The notes under the pieces were generated by a model. That model had not been told where the DNA came from and made no database searches. It worked only from the letters and a program-made list of their open reading frames with translations. Source: an uncultured Pseudomonadota bacterium (GTDB taxonomy: Bacteria; Myxococcota_A; UBA796; GCA-2862545). Taken from it: DNA of 13,788 nt. Shown here in pieces: positions 6,432 through 13,495 of this stretch (the first letter of the stretch is position 1; each line of letters starts with the position of its first letter). Where the stretch lies: contig CALATR010000940.1 in assembly GCA_937891875.1 (NCBI GenBank), positions 1 to 13,788 on the forward strand, read 5' to 3'. The translations under genes and the position numbers were made by a program.

Positions 6432-7286
6432 ATGAGCTCTCGCGTCGAGCACAAGCTGCTGCGACAGGTCAGCAAGGCCAGCAAGGACTTCGACCTGCTC
6501 GAGCCCGGCGACAAGGTCATGGTCTGCATGTCCGGCGGCAAGGACAGCTACAGCATGCTCGCCCTGCTGGAGCAGATCCGTCGAAAGGTCCCGTTCCAGC
6601 TGGATCTCGTCGCGGTGAACCTGGACCAGGGTCAGCCCGGCTTCCCGGTCGAGACCCTGCGCGGCTGGCTCGAGGAGGGCGGCTACGAGCACCGCATCGT
6701 CTACCAGGACACCTACTCGATCGTGAAGGAGAAGGTGCCCGAGGGCAAGACCTTCTGCTCCCTGTGCAGCCGCCTGCGCCGCGGCATCCTCTACAACGTC
6801 GCCGAGGAGCTGGGCTGCACCAAGATCGCCCTCGGTCACCACCGGGACGACATCATCGAGACCCTGATGCTGAACCTGCTCTACAGCGGTCAGCTCAAGG
6901 CCATGCCCCCGCGGCTGCGCTCCGACGACGGCCGCAACGTGGTCATCCGCCCGCTCGCCTACTGCCGCGAGGAGGACATCGCGGAGTACGCCGAGGAGCA
7001 GGCCTTCCCGATCCTCCCCTGCAACCTGTGCGGCTCGCAGGAGAACCTGCACCGCAAGAAGGTCAAGCGCATGCTGTCTGCGTTGGAGGCGGACAACCCG
7101 AAGATCAAGGGCAACCTCTTCGCCGCGCTGGGCAACGTGCGGCCGAGCCACCTGCTGGACCGCGACCTGTGGGCCATGGCCGGCCTGATGGAGCCGGTGG
7201 GCGAGGATCCGTTCCTGGGCGAGGCCCGCGAGGTCCTGGCCAGCGACGTCCAGCCGGGCGAAGGTCCGGGAGCGAGCGCCACGTGA
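6432..7286 (+). CDS. ttcA: tRNA 2-thiocytidine(32) synthetase TtcA
   Basis: This enzyme adds sulfur to cytidine 32 of certain tRNAs, an ATP- and Fe-S-dependent reaction in the cytosol that tunes the anticodon loop. The 284-residue protein has the PP-loop SGGKDS (34-39) for ATP adenylation, the CxxC pair Cys109/Cys112 in FCSLCSRLRRG, the downstream motif ALGHHRDDIIETLMLNL (133-149), and Cys197/Cys200 in ILPCNLCGSQENLHR. The CxxC plus a downstream Cys are the usual [4Fe-4S] ligands in TtcA. Start: ATG at 6432, with GGAGGAG upstream; the open frame runs further upstream but into the preceding gene. It overlaps the ogt-like gene by GTGA, so the two are probably co-translated. No oddity is seen in the core motifs. 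Confidence 0.95.
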   Translation: MSSRVEHKLLRQVSKASKDFDLLEPGDKVMVCMSGGKDSYSMLALLEQIRRKVPFQLDLVAVNLDQGQPGFPVETLRGWLEEGGYEHRIVYQDTYSIVKEKVPEGKTFCSLCSRLRRGILYNVAEELGCTKIALGHHRDDIIETLMLNLLYSGQLKAMPPRLRSDDGRNVVIRPLAYCREEDIAEYAEEQAFPILPCNLCGSQENLHRKKVKRMLSALEADNPKIKGNLFAALGNVRPSHLLDRDLWAMAGLMEPVGEDPFLGEAREVLASDVQPGEGPGASAT

Positions 7287-7762
7287 GCGAGGCCGCCACC
7301 CGGGTCGTCGAGGTGCCACGCCTGGGGCGCCTCGTGGTCGAGGTGGTGGACGGCCGGCTGTGGAGCGTCGGCTTCACCGACGGGCCGGCCGATGATGCCG
7401 GCGAGAGTGCGGTCGCCGACGCGGTCGCCGCCTGGCTGCACGCGTACGCCCAGCGCCCCTGCGACCCGCCCGACGTGCCCCTGGCCGAGCGGGGCACCCC
7501 CTTCCAGCGCGAGGTGTGGGCGGCCCTGCGGGAGATCCCGTCCGGCACGACCTGGACCTACGCCCAGCTGGCGGAGCGGGTCGGTCGACCCCAGGGCGCC
7601 CAGGCCGTGGGGGCTGCGAACGGCGCGAACCCGTGGGGGATCCTGGTGCCCTGCCACCGGGTGATCGGCAGCGACGGCGGGCTCGTGGGCTACGCGGGCG
7701 GGCTGCAGCGAAAGCGCTGGTTGCTGGCTCATGAAGGGGCGATCAGCGGGATGCTCTTCTAG
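7283..7762 (+). CDS. ogt: Methylated-DNA-protein-cysteine S-methyltransferase (Ogt type)
   Basis: This is a suicidal DNA repair protein that moves alkyl groups from O6-alkylguanine or O4-alkylthymine to its own Cys. It has 159 residues, short for the family but complete in the catalytic part. The acceptor Cys124 is in VPCHRVIG. GTPFQREVWAALREIPSG (71-88) begins the helix-turn-helix region, Tyr93 is in TWTYAQLA, and Asn116 in GANPWG is the usual hinge. At the position of the arginine finger that flips the base (ARAVG in most members) this protein reads AQAVG, with Gln107. The GTG start overlaps the ttcA stop as GTGA. The gene ends at CTAG, shared with the convergent truA stop. The family call is strong; activity with Gln at 107 is uncertain. 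Confidence 0.9.
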   Translation: MSEAATRVVEVPRLGRLVVEVVDGRLWSVGFTDGPADDAGESAVADAVAAWLHAYAQRPCDPPDVPLAERGTPFQREVWAALREIPSGTTWTYAQLAERVGRPQGAQAVGAANGANPWGILVPCHRVIGSDGGLVGYAGGLQRKRWLLAHEGAISGMLF

Positions 7763-8535
7763 CCGGCCTGGACCTCGCACAACGCCTGCAGGTCCACCTG
7801 GTCCGGCGCGTCCACCCACACGTCGGGGCGGTCCTGCAGGCGCAGGGCGGACAAGGTGAGTCCGGTCCCGGGCGCGGGTCCGGCCCCGTGGCGCGTGTCC
7901 CGGGAGATCAGGATGTCGGCGAGCTCGTCGGGGTGGCGGTCGCCCCGGCCGACGTCGGCGAGCAGGGTGGCCATGATGCGCACCTGGTGGCGGACGAAGC
8001 GGGCCCCCTCGACGACGAGCCGGGTGGACGTGCCGTCGGCCTCGACGTCGACCCGGTCCAGGGTGAGGTCGCGGCAGCGCTCGGGGGACACGCGCCGGCC
8101 CCGGATGGCGGACACGTCGTGGGTCCCGCGCAGGTGGGCGGCGGCAGCCTGCATGGCGTCTCGATCCAGGGGCTGGTCCCAGGCGTAGACGTAGCGCTTG
8201 GCCACCGCGAGTCCCCGGGCGTAGACCGTGTGTGGGCCGCGCACGGCGCGCACGTCGGACAGTCCGTCGTCGCGGGGGGTGCGCAGGGGGGACAGGTCGA
8301 GGGGGCCGGCGTGCTTCCACAGGCGCACGGTCGCCAGGTTGAGGTTGGCGTGCACTCCGGCGTCGGTCCGCGCGGTGACCGCATAGGCGCCGACCCGGCG
8401 TCCGAGCGCCGCTTCCAGCCGGTCCAGCAGGGCGCCGCCCGCGGTCGGGTGGTCGGGCTGGGGCCACACGCCGTGGAAGGGGGCGCCGTCGTAGGCGAAG
8501 GCGAGGAGCAGGTGATCCGGTTCGACGCGGGCCAG
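7759..8535 (-). CDS. truA: tRNA pseudouridine(38-40) synthase TruA, probable CTG start
   Basis: This enzyme isomerises uridine at positions 38-40 of the tRNA anticodon arm. The catalytic motif ARTDAGVHA places Asp58, when counted from the CTG at 8535, as the nucleophile, and EGARFVRHQVRIMATLLADVG is the conserved C-terminal core. The reading frame continues upstream of the first GTG (8469) as HLLLAFAYDGAPFHGVWPQP, which is the conserved TruA N-terminal strand and YDG/FHG motif, but no ATG, GTG or TTG exists there. CTG at 8535 has GAGG 5 nt upstream and starts one base after the preceding gene's stop, so it is the best start (258 residues, normal length). A later CTG at 8511 is less well placed. 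It is the last gene of the kinase-oxidoreductase-methyltransferase cluster. Confidence 0.88.
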   Translation of the reverse strand: MARVEPDHLLLAFAYDGAPFHGVWPQPDHPTAGGALLDRLEAALGRRVGAYAVTARTDAGVHANLNLATVRLWKHAGPLDLSPLRTPRDDGLSDVRAVRGPHTVYARGLAVAKRYVYAWDQPLDRDAMQAAAAHLRGTHDVSAIRGRRVSPERCRDLTLDRVDVEADGTSTRLVVEGARFVRHQVRIMATLLADVGRGDRHPDELADILISRDTRHGAGPAPGTGLTLSALRLQDRPDVWVDAPDQVDLQALCEVQAG

Positions 8536-8536
8536 G

Positions 8537-9631
8537 TCAGCCTCGGCGGTGGCGCGGGTGGGGTCCGAAGCGACGCTCGTAGGTGGCGAGGAGCGTGGCG
8601 GCGAGCGGATCGCCGACCTGGACCAGCGCGGTGATCAGCTCGGCGAGGGGGGCACGGGCACCGGGAATGCCGTCTGCGACGAGCTCGGGCAGGGCGAGCC
8701 CGGGCAGTCCGGCGGCGAGCAGCTGGTCCGGCCGGGCCTCGGGGGTGCGGGCGGGCTCGGACCCGTCGGGCCACGCGATGTGCCAGTCCATGGCGATCTC
8801 GACGCCGGAGCGCACGGTGGCGGTGACGCGCAGCTCCCCGTCGGGCACCAGGGTCCGGGGGGCAGCCCACAGCACCTGCCCCCAGAACGTGCGCCGACCG
8901 GGGCCGGTGTCCAGGGTCACACCCGGGGCGAGGTCGGCGGCGAACCAGACCAGGACGCCGCGGCAGACTCCGGCCCGGACTGGGAGGGAAGCTTCGACCT
9001 GGACTTCTTCGGGGAGGTCCGGGGGCGTCAGGGTGGCGAGCGGCGCCGGGGGACCGGCGAGGGCGTCCGTCGGAACGTGCAGGGTCCAGGGCACGTGCAG
9101 GGCTCGGGCGAGGGCGGGGGAGAGGTCGACGCCGAGCAGCGGGTGGGACCAGCGATCGAGGGCGGGGACGGGCACGTCGGCGAGGGCGGCCGCGTGCCAC
9201 TGCACCCGGGCGGGGAGGAAGCGGGTGCGCTCGGTGGCGAAGCCCCCGGCGGCGGTGACCGCGCGGCGCATGGCGGCATCGGGGAGCAGGCGACCCACGA
9301 AGTCGGCGAGCACCACGTCGACGGGCTCGGGCGGCACCGTGGCGAGGTCCGCCGCGACCACCTCCACCACGTCATCGACCCCGGCTCGCGCCACGATCTC
9401 CCGGGCCAGCTCGACCACGTCGGCGGACTCCACCGCGATCACCCGACCGGCCCCCGCCCGCGCCGCCCACACCGCCATGGTGCCCAGCCCGGTGCCTGCG
9501 TCCAGCACGGTGTCGCCCTGCCGAATCATCGCTTCGATCGCACGCTTCCATGCGCTGACCCGCCAGGGGTCCGCCAGGAGCTGCAGGTGGTAGTCGAGCC
9601 CGGCGTGCTGACCGTCGACCCGCTCGCTCAC
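8537..9631 (-). CDS. PRMT-fold SAM-dependent methyltransferase
   Basis: This 364-residue protein resembles protein arginine methyltransferases along its length. LADPWRVSAWKRAI (about 19-32) matches the helix before the SAM fold, and VLDAGTGLGTMAVWAARAGAG (42-62) is motif I. Glu68 in VIAVES is the ribose-binding acid, and VDVVLADFVGRLLPDAAM (104-121) corresponds to the double-E hairpin. GVLVWFAADL and RRTFWGQVLW (THW loop, 248-250) lie in the C-terminal barrel. Differences from classic PRMTs: both hairpin Glu positions read Asp (110, 118) and THW reads TFW. The substrate may therefore not be arginine. The GTG start overlaps the oxidoreductase stop as GTGA. The last ~70 residues (LLAAGLPGLALPELV... 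LLATYERRFGP) are an extra helical tail. An L11-type methyltransferase is less likely. Confidence 0.82.
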   Translation of the reverse strand: MSERVDGQHAGLDYHLQLLADPWRVSAWKRAIEAMIRQGDTVLDAGTGLGTMAVWAARAGAGRVIAVESADVVELAREIVARAGVDDVVEVVAADLATVPPEPVDVVLADFVGRLLPDAAMRRAVTAAGGFATERTRFLPARVQWHAAALADVPVPALDRWSHPLLGVDLSPALARALHVPWTLHVPTDALAGPPAPLATLTPPDLPEEVQVEASLPVRAGVCRGVLVWFAADLAPGVTLDTGPGRRTFWGQVLWAAPRTLVPDGELRVTATVRSGVEIAMDWHIAWPDGSEPARTPEARPDQLLAAGLPGLALPELVADGIPGARAPLAELITALVQVGDPLAATLLATYERRFGPHPRHRRG

Positions 9632-10803
9632 AGGAAGCGCTGGGGGGCGAGCCAGTGGGGCAGCGGGGACGTTCCCGTGAGCATGCCCTCCGCGACGTCC
9701 CGACCCGCGGCCAGGGCGAGCGAGGCGCCGAAGCCCTGGAAGCCCGTGCACACGACGATCGTGGGGTCGCCGGGGAAGGGTCCGGTGATGGGCAGGCCGT
9801 CGCAGGTGGCGGTGAGGATCCGCGCCCAGGCGTGGGTCGGAGCGCCGTCGGCGAGCAGGTGCGACCGGGCGAACCCGACGATCTTGTCGACGACCACCTG
9901 GCGCGGCTGCTCGACGGTCTCCTGCACTTCCATGTGCTGGGTCGCCCAGCGACAGCCGGAGACGAGCACGTGCTCCTGCTCGGCGCGCCAGGAGACGTAG
10001 CCGTACTGGGCGCGACCGGGGGCGACCCGCGGGTGGCTGGGGATGCGGATGGCGTGCTCGCGGACGGGGACGAGCTTGTCCTGCAGCCAGGGGAGCACGC
10101 CGACCGCGCCGATGCCGCCGGTGATGACCACGGCGTCCGCGCGCACCGTGCCGCGGGAGGTGCGGATGAGGTGACCCTGGGCGTCCTGGGCCAGGCGCTG
10201 GGCCTCGGTGTGGCTGGCGATGACGACGCCCGCGGTCCGGACCCGGCGAGCCAGGTTCAGGACGAGCTGGTGGGTGTCGACGCCGCCCTCGCCCAGCACG
10301 CGCATGCCCCCGGTGAACCCCTCCCCGCCGATCGCTGCGCAGGTGTCGGCGGCGTCGAGGCGCTCGACCTGCTTGCCCAGGGCGGCGAGGGCGGCGGAGC
10401 TCCGATCCAGCTCCCCCAGCTCGCGCTCGTCGATGGCGGCGTGCACGCAAGGCTCCACCTCGCCGACCAGGGCCTCCACCCGCTGCAGGCTGCGGTCCGA
10501 CAGGTCGTAGAGCTGACGGGTGCGGGCCTCGCCGATCGCCTCGACCAGGCGCCACGGGTGCTCGGGCAGCCCCCCGGTGAGCACGCCCGGGTCGCGCGCC
10601 ACGGTGCCCTCCCCGGGCCGGGCACGACCCTCCAGGACCAGCACGCTCGCGGCCTTGCTGCGCAGGCGCCGGGCGATCTCGAGACCCGCCAGTCCCCCGC
10701 CGATCACGCACACGTCGACGTGAGCGGGGAGGGGTACGAGATCTTCTCGGGACGGCTCGGACCAGGGTGGTCGGTCAGGCAGGAGGTCGTCGGGAGCACG
10801 CAT
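9628..10803 (-). CDS. FAD-dependent oxidoreductase of the DAO (amine/amino-acid oxidase) family
   Basis: This 391-residue flavoprotein probably oxidises an amine, amino acid or N-methylated amino acid. After a 28-residue leader, VDVCVIGGGLAGLEIARRL (29-47) is the FAD Rossmann motif with Gly35, Gly37 and Gly40, and Glu58 in LVLEGRARPG binds the ribose. The C-terminal FAD segment is TCDGLPITGPFPGDPTIVV followed by CTGFQGFGASLALAAGRDVA, typical of DAO proteins of the GlpD/SoxB/DadA type. No twin-arginine or other signal is seen, so it is likely cytosolic. Start: ATG at 10803 with AGGA 7 nt upstream; it follows the kinase stop by 9 nt and overlaps the methyltransferase start. The substrate is unknown. 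The kinase and PRMT-like neighbours make N-methylated substrates worth considering, but that is inference. Confidence 0.88.
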   Translation of the reverse strand: MRAPDDLLPDRPPWSEPSREDLVPLPAHVDVCVIGGGLAGLEIARRLRSKAASVLVLEGRARPGEGTVARDPGVLTGGLPEHPWRLVEAIGEARTRQLYDLSDRSLQRVEALVGEVEPCVHAAIDERELGELDRSSAALAALGKQVERLDAADTCAAIGGEGFTGGMRVLGEGGVDTHQLVLNLARRVRTAGVVIASHTEAQRLAQDAQGHLIRTSRGTVRADAVVITGGIGAVGVLPWLQDKLVPVREHAIRIPSHPRVAPGRAQYGYVSWRAEQEHVLVSGCRWATQHMEVQETVEQPRQVVVDKIVGFARSHLLADGAPTHAWARILTATCDGLPITGPFPGDPTIVVCTGFQGFGASLALAAGRDVAEGMLTGTSPLPHWLAPQRFL

Positions 10804-10812
10804 GGCCCGATC

Positions 10813-12105
10813 CTACTGCACGGCCGCCTCGACCCAGTCCCGCGCCGCCTGGGAGACGGTCGGGTCGCGGTGGCCGACCAGCTTGCGCACCCGGTGGTCG
10901 ATGGCGGGGCCGCGGAGCGGGGACAGCGCGGTCAGCGCGGCGACCACCTGGTCCACGGGTCGGGCGCGGCGCCAGAACATCCAGCCGGGGCTGCCGGCGC
11001 CGTCCAGGATCGACAGCAGCGGCCCGACGTCGGCCTCCGGGTGAATGGCGAGCAGGGCTGCGAGCTCCTTCGCGTGCTCCGCGATCAGGTCCGGGCGAGC
11101 CATGCGGCGCACCTCGGCGGAGACGTCCATCCGCCCGACCTCGCCGGTGGGCTCGGTCTCGAGGAAGCGCACCTGCTGGTAGAGCGGGTGCTCGTTCGGG
11201 GGCAGGCGGGTGCGGGCCTCGAACATCGGCCGCACGACCTCGTTGGCGAACGCGGCCATGTCGGCCTCGCCGAGCACGTCCAGCAGGGCGCCGAGGCGGG
11301 AGGACACCTCGATGGTGAACGGGCGACCATCCGCGTCATAGCTGCATACCTGGCGAAGCAGTGCCCGCAGGTCGCCCTCGATCTCGCCGGCCTCGCGCAG
11401 GTCCAGGTGGTCCACCGCGCGGCCGAGGTCGTCGTCGTGCTTGTCGAAGCGCAGGGAGATCACCGGCTTCTTGCCGCCGATCAGCTCCATGAGCGTCAGG
11501 CCGAGGGCATACACGTCACCCTTGGGGGTGTCCTCGCCGTCGTAGCGCTCGGGCGCCATGTAGCCGCGGGAGCCGGGCACGAAGGCGGCGGAGTGGGCCT
11601 CGCGGTCGTCGAAGCTGGCCTTGGCCACCCCGAAGTCGACGACCTTCACCCCACCCTCGATGTCGATCATCAGGTTTCCGGGCTTGATGTCCCGGTGGAT
11701 GATCCGCATGGGGCGGTTGTCGGAGCCGGTCGGGGTGCTCCAGGCGGCGTCCAGGCCCAGCGCGGCCTTCATCACGACGGTCAGCGCGACCCGGATGGGC
11801 AGCGGTCCACCCTCGCGCAGCAGCTCCTCCGTGTTGGCGCCGCGCACGTACTCCATGATCACGGCCTGGCGGCCATTGACCTCGAGCACCGGCTCCACCC
11901 GGACCAGGTTGGGGTGGTCCAGCCGAGAGAGCATGCGGGCCTCGTCCCGGGCGCGCGACAGCAGGCTGGACTGGGAGGCTCGATCGAGATTCAGCACCTT
12001 GATCGCGTGCTCTGCGCCGTCTTCGCCGCGTGCGATGCACACGATCCCGACCGATCCCTTCGAGGGGATCTCCAACACGTCGTAGCTTGCGGTCGTTGCG
12101 TGCAT
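10813..12105 (-). CDS. Hanks-type serine/threonine protein kinase, soluble
   Basis: This 430-residue protein has a complete kinase domain (about 8-270). The glycine loop is IPSKGSVGIV, with Ser15 in place of the first Gly. Lys36 in HAIKVL binds ATP, Glu55 lies in helix C, HRDIKPGN (137-144) is the catalytic loop, DFG is at 157-159 and APE at 184-186. All catalytic residues are present, so it should be active. The C-terminal ~160 residues have no membrane segment, PASTA or TPR motif that I recognise; the last 40 (HRVRKLVGHRDPTVSQAARDWV) look HEAT-like. The ATG at 12105 is chosen over a GTG at 12168 because the domain begins straight after it; the ribosome site (GGGG) is weak. It leads a four-gene cluster, and its target may be among the neighbours. 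Confidence 0.92.
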   Translation of the reverse strand: MHATTASYDVLEIPSKGSVGIVCIARGEDGAEHAIKVLNLDRASQSSLLSRARDEARMLSRLDHPNLVRVEPVLEVNGRQAVIMEYVRGANTEELLREGGPLPIRVALTVVMKAALGLDAAWSTPTGSDNRPMRIIHRDIKPGNLMIDIEGGVKVVDFGVAKASFDDREAHSAAFVPGSRGYMAPERYDGEDTPKGDVYALGLTLMELIGGKKPVISLRFDKHDDDLGRAVDHLDLREAGEIEGDLRALLRQVCSYDADGRPFTIEVSSRLGALLDVLGEADMAAFANEVVRPMFEARTRLPPNEHPLYQQVRFLETEPTGEVGRMDVSAEVRRMARPDLIAEHAKELAALLAIHPEADVGPLLSILDGAGSPGWMFWRRARPVDQVVAALTALSPLRGPAIDHRVRKLVGHRDPTVSQAARDWVEAAVQ

Positions 12106-12280
12106 CGCGCCCCAAGATTGCCTCGGATCCGAGCCGCTGTGCAGGGTGACGTGCCTCTTGCTTCGCACTTCCTACAGGTTCTGGACATTCGCGGCCGAAG
12201 TCGTCCGGTCGGCTACCGGGCTCGTGTCGCTGGCTGGCCATTCCTTCAGCAGGCGCTACCCACAGCCCACGGAGGCTCTC
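12106..12280. promoter_or_regulatory. Divergent promoter region between kinase and thioredoxin genes, with 12-bp palindrome
   Basis: This 175-base spacer separates two oppositely directed operons and must hold both promoters, though no clear -35/-10 pair can be named. The perfect palindrome CTCGGATCCGAG at 12122-12133 lies 17 bp upstream of the kinase ATG and is a candidate operator. GGAGG at 12271-12275 is the thioredoxin ribosome binding site. An upstream in-frame extension of either gene into this region has no domain support. Confidence 0.4.
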
Positions 12281-12604
12281 ATGGCAGTGACCGAGCTCGA
12301 CGACAGCACCTTCGCCGACGCGATCTCGGCCAGCACCATGGCGGTGGTGGACTTCCACGCCGGCTGGTGCGGGCCGTGCATCATGTTCAAGCCGAAGTTC
12401 AAGCGGATCAGCAACGACTACCCGGACGTGCAGTTCTTCATGGTGGACGGCGAGGCGGCCCCCGAGGCGCGCAAGACCGTCACCATCGACAACCTGCCGT
12501 TCTTCGCCATCTACAAGGACGGCGAGATGGTCGAGGGATTCTCCACGTCCAAGGAGGAGAACTTCCGCGAGGCCATCGTGCGCCACTTCGGAGAGGGCGC
12601 ATGA
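12281..12604 (+). CDS. Thioredoxin
   Basis: This 107-residue protein has the thioredoxin fold and reduces disulfides in the cytosol. The active site WCGPC is at 29-33 (Cys30, Cys33), in VVDFHAGWCGPC, and the cis-proline is Pro73 in NLPFFAIYKDGE. Instead of the common buried Asp-Phe-Trp-Ala stretch it has DFHAGWC, a usual variant. The ATG at 12281 has GGAGG 5 nt upstream; the frame continues upstream to 12146, but that part is noncoding in character. It overlaps the next gene as ATGA (12601-12604), so the two are translationally coupled. Partner reductase and peroxiredoxin genes are not in the window. It belongs to the thioredoxin-like family; the exact client is unknown. Confidence 0.92.
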   Translation: MAVTELDDSTFADAISASTMAVVDFHAGWCGPCIMFKPKFKRISNDYPDVQFFMVDGEAAPEARKTVTIDNLPFFAIYKDGEMVEGFSTSKEENFREAIVRHFGEGA

Positions 12605-12846
12605 AGGCCAGCACCATCCGCAAGCTCGCCACCGCCCACGATGTGGACGCCCTCGAGGAAGCGGCGTCCGCCCTCATCAACGAGGAGGCCCTGCCCTTCG
12701 AGGTCGACGGTGAGGACGACGGCGAGCGCCTGACCCACGTCAACCTCGCCCTGCGGGTCCGGCGCATGATCGACGCGGGCACCGACCCCAAGGAGGCGTT
12801 CCGCGACGTGCTCGGCCAGGTGCGCGACCTGCTGCAGAACGACTGA
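12601..12846 (+). CDS. Small acidic helical protein coupled to thioredoxin
   Basis: This 81-residue protein lacks Cys. MKASTIRKLATAHDVDALEEAASALINEE is followed by an acidic turn (FEVDGEDDGERLTHVNLALR) and a C-terminal helix (DAGTDPKEAFRDVLGQVRDLL). From memory it resembles a small uncharacterised family found next to thioredoxin and peroxiredoxin genes in Bacteroidetes (DUF6952-like); this is a recollection, not a search. It overlaps the thioredoxin gene as ATGA and is followed after one base by the HAD gene, so it is part of the same translation unit. A role as partner of the thioredoxin is inferred from position alone. Confidence 0.8.
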   Translation: MKASTIRKLATAHDVDALEEAASALINEEALPFEVDGEDDGERLTHVNLALRVRRMIDAGTDPKEAFRDVLGQVRDLLQND

Positions 12847-12847
12847 C

Positions 12848-13444
12848 GTGCACGCGCTGCTGGACCGCCCGCTCTGGGTGTTCGACATGGACGGCACGCT
12901 CACGGTGCCGGCCCACGACTTCGCGGCGTTCAAGGCCAAGCATGGGCTGCCGGCCGACCGCGATCTCCTCGGGGCGACCCTGGCCCTGCCCGAGCCTCGG
13001 CGAAGGGAGGTGCTCGACGCCATCGACGTCTGGGAGGACGCCATCGCGCGGGCCGCGCAGGCCCAGGACGACGCCGTGGCCCTGCTGGATGCGCTGGTCG
13101 AGCAGGGTGCCCGCTGCGCCGTGCTCACCCGCAACTCCCGAGAAGGGGCGTTCATCACGCTGGAGGCGGCGGGGCTGCTCCCCTACTTCGTCGACCAGGA
13201 CTTGATCCTCGGCCGTGACTGCGCCCTGGCCAAGCCCGCGCCGGACGGGGTGCTGGAGGTGCTGCGCCGCGCCGGCTCGACGCCCGCCGAGGCGGTCATG
13301 GTCGGTGACTGGGTCTTCGACGTGATGGCCGGCCGGAACGCGGGCACGGCGACCGTGCTGGTGGAGCGCCACGGCCCCGCACCCGAGGACTGGCGTTCGT
13401 GGTGCGATGTGCGCGTGGAGCGCCTGGACGTCCTGATCTCTTGA
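12848..13444 (+). CDS. HAD-superfamily phosphatase
   Basis: This 198-residue protein is a HAD hydrolase of the small-molecule phosphatase type (subfamily IA). Motif I is VFDMDGTLT (Asp13 nucleophile, Asp15 acid/base), motif II is AVLTRNS (Thr94), motif III is Lys129 in LAKPAPDG, and motif IV is VGDWVFD (Asp154, Asp158). The cap between motifs I and II is short and helical (about residues 20-80). The GTG at 12848 starts one base after the stop of the small protein, so it is the third gene of the thioredoxin operon. The substrate cannot be told from sequence; phosphoglycolate and other sugar phosphates are common in the group. No signal peptide is seen. Confidence 0.9.
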   Translation: MHALLDRPLWVFDMDGTLTVPAHDFAAFKAKHGLPADRDLLGATLALPEPRRREVLDAIDVWEDAIARAAQAQDDAVALLDALVEQGARCAVLTRNSREGAFITLEAAGLLPYFVDQDLILGRDCALAKPAPDGVLEVLRRAGSTPAEAVMVGDWVFDVMAGRNAGTATVLVERHGPAPEDWRSWCDVRVERLDVLIS

Positions 13445-13495
13445 GTCCACCGCCTTCCGGTCCGATCCTGCAGGAGCCTCGCGACCGGATGGCCC

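Noticed and set aside
12106..12168. Longer N-terminus for the kinase from GTG at 12168
   Set aside because: It would add 21 residues without domain match, and the AGGA nearby is too close to the GTG. It is kept only as an alternative.
9655..12846. A 1063-residue plus-strand open frame
   Set aside because: It runs antisense through the oxidoreductase and kinase genes and is low-complexity in Gly, Ala, Val, His and Arg. Only its last 81 codons are the real small protein.
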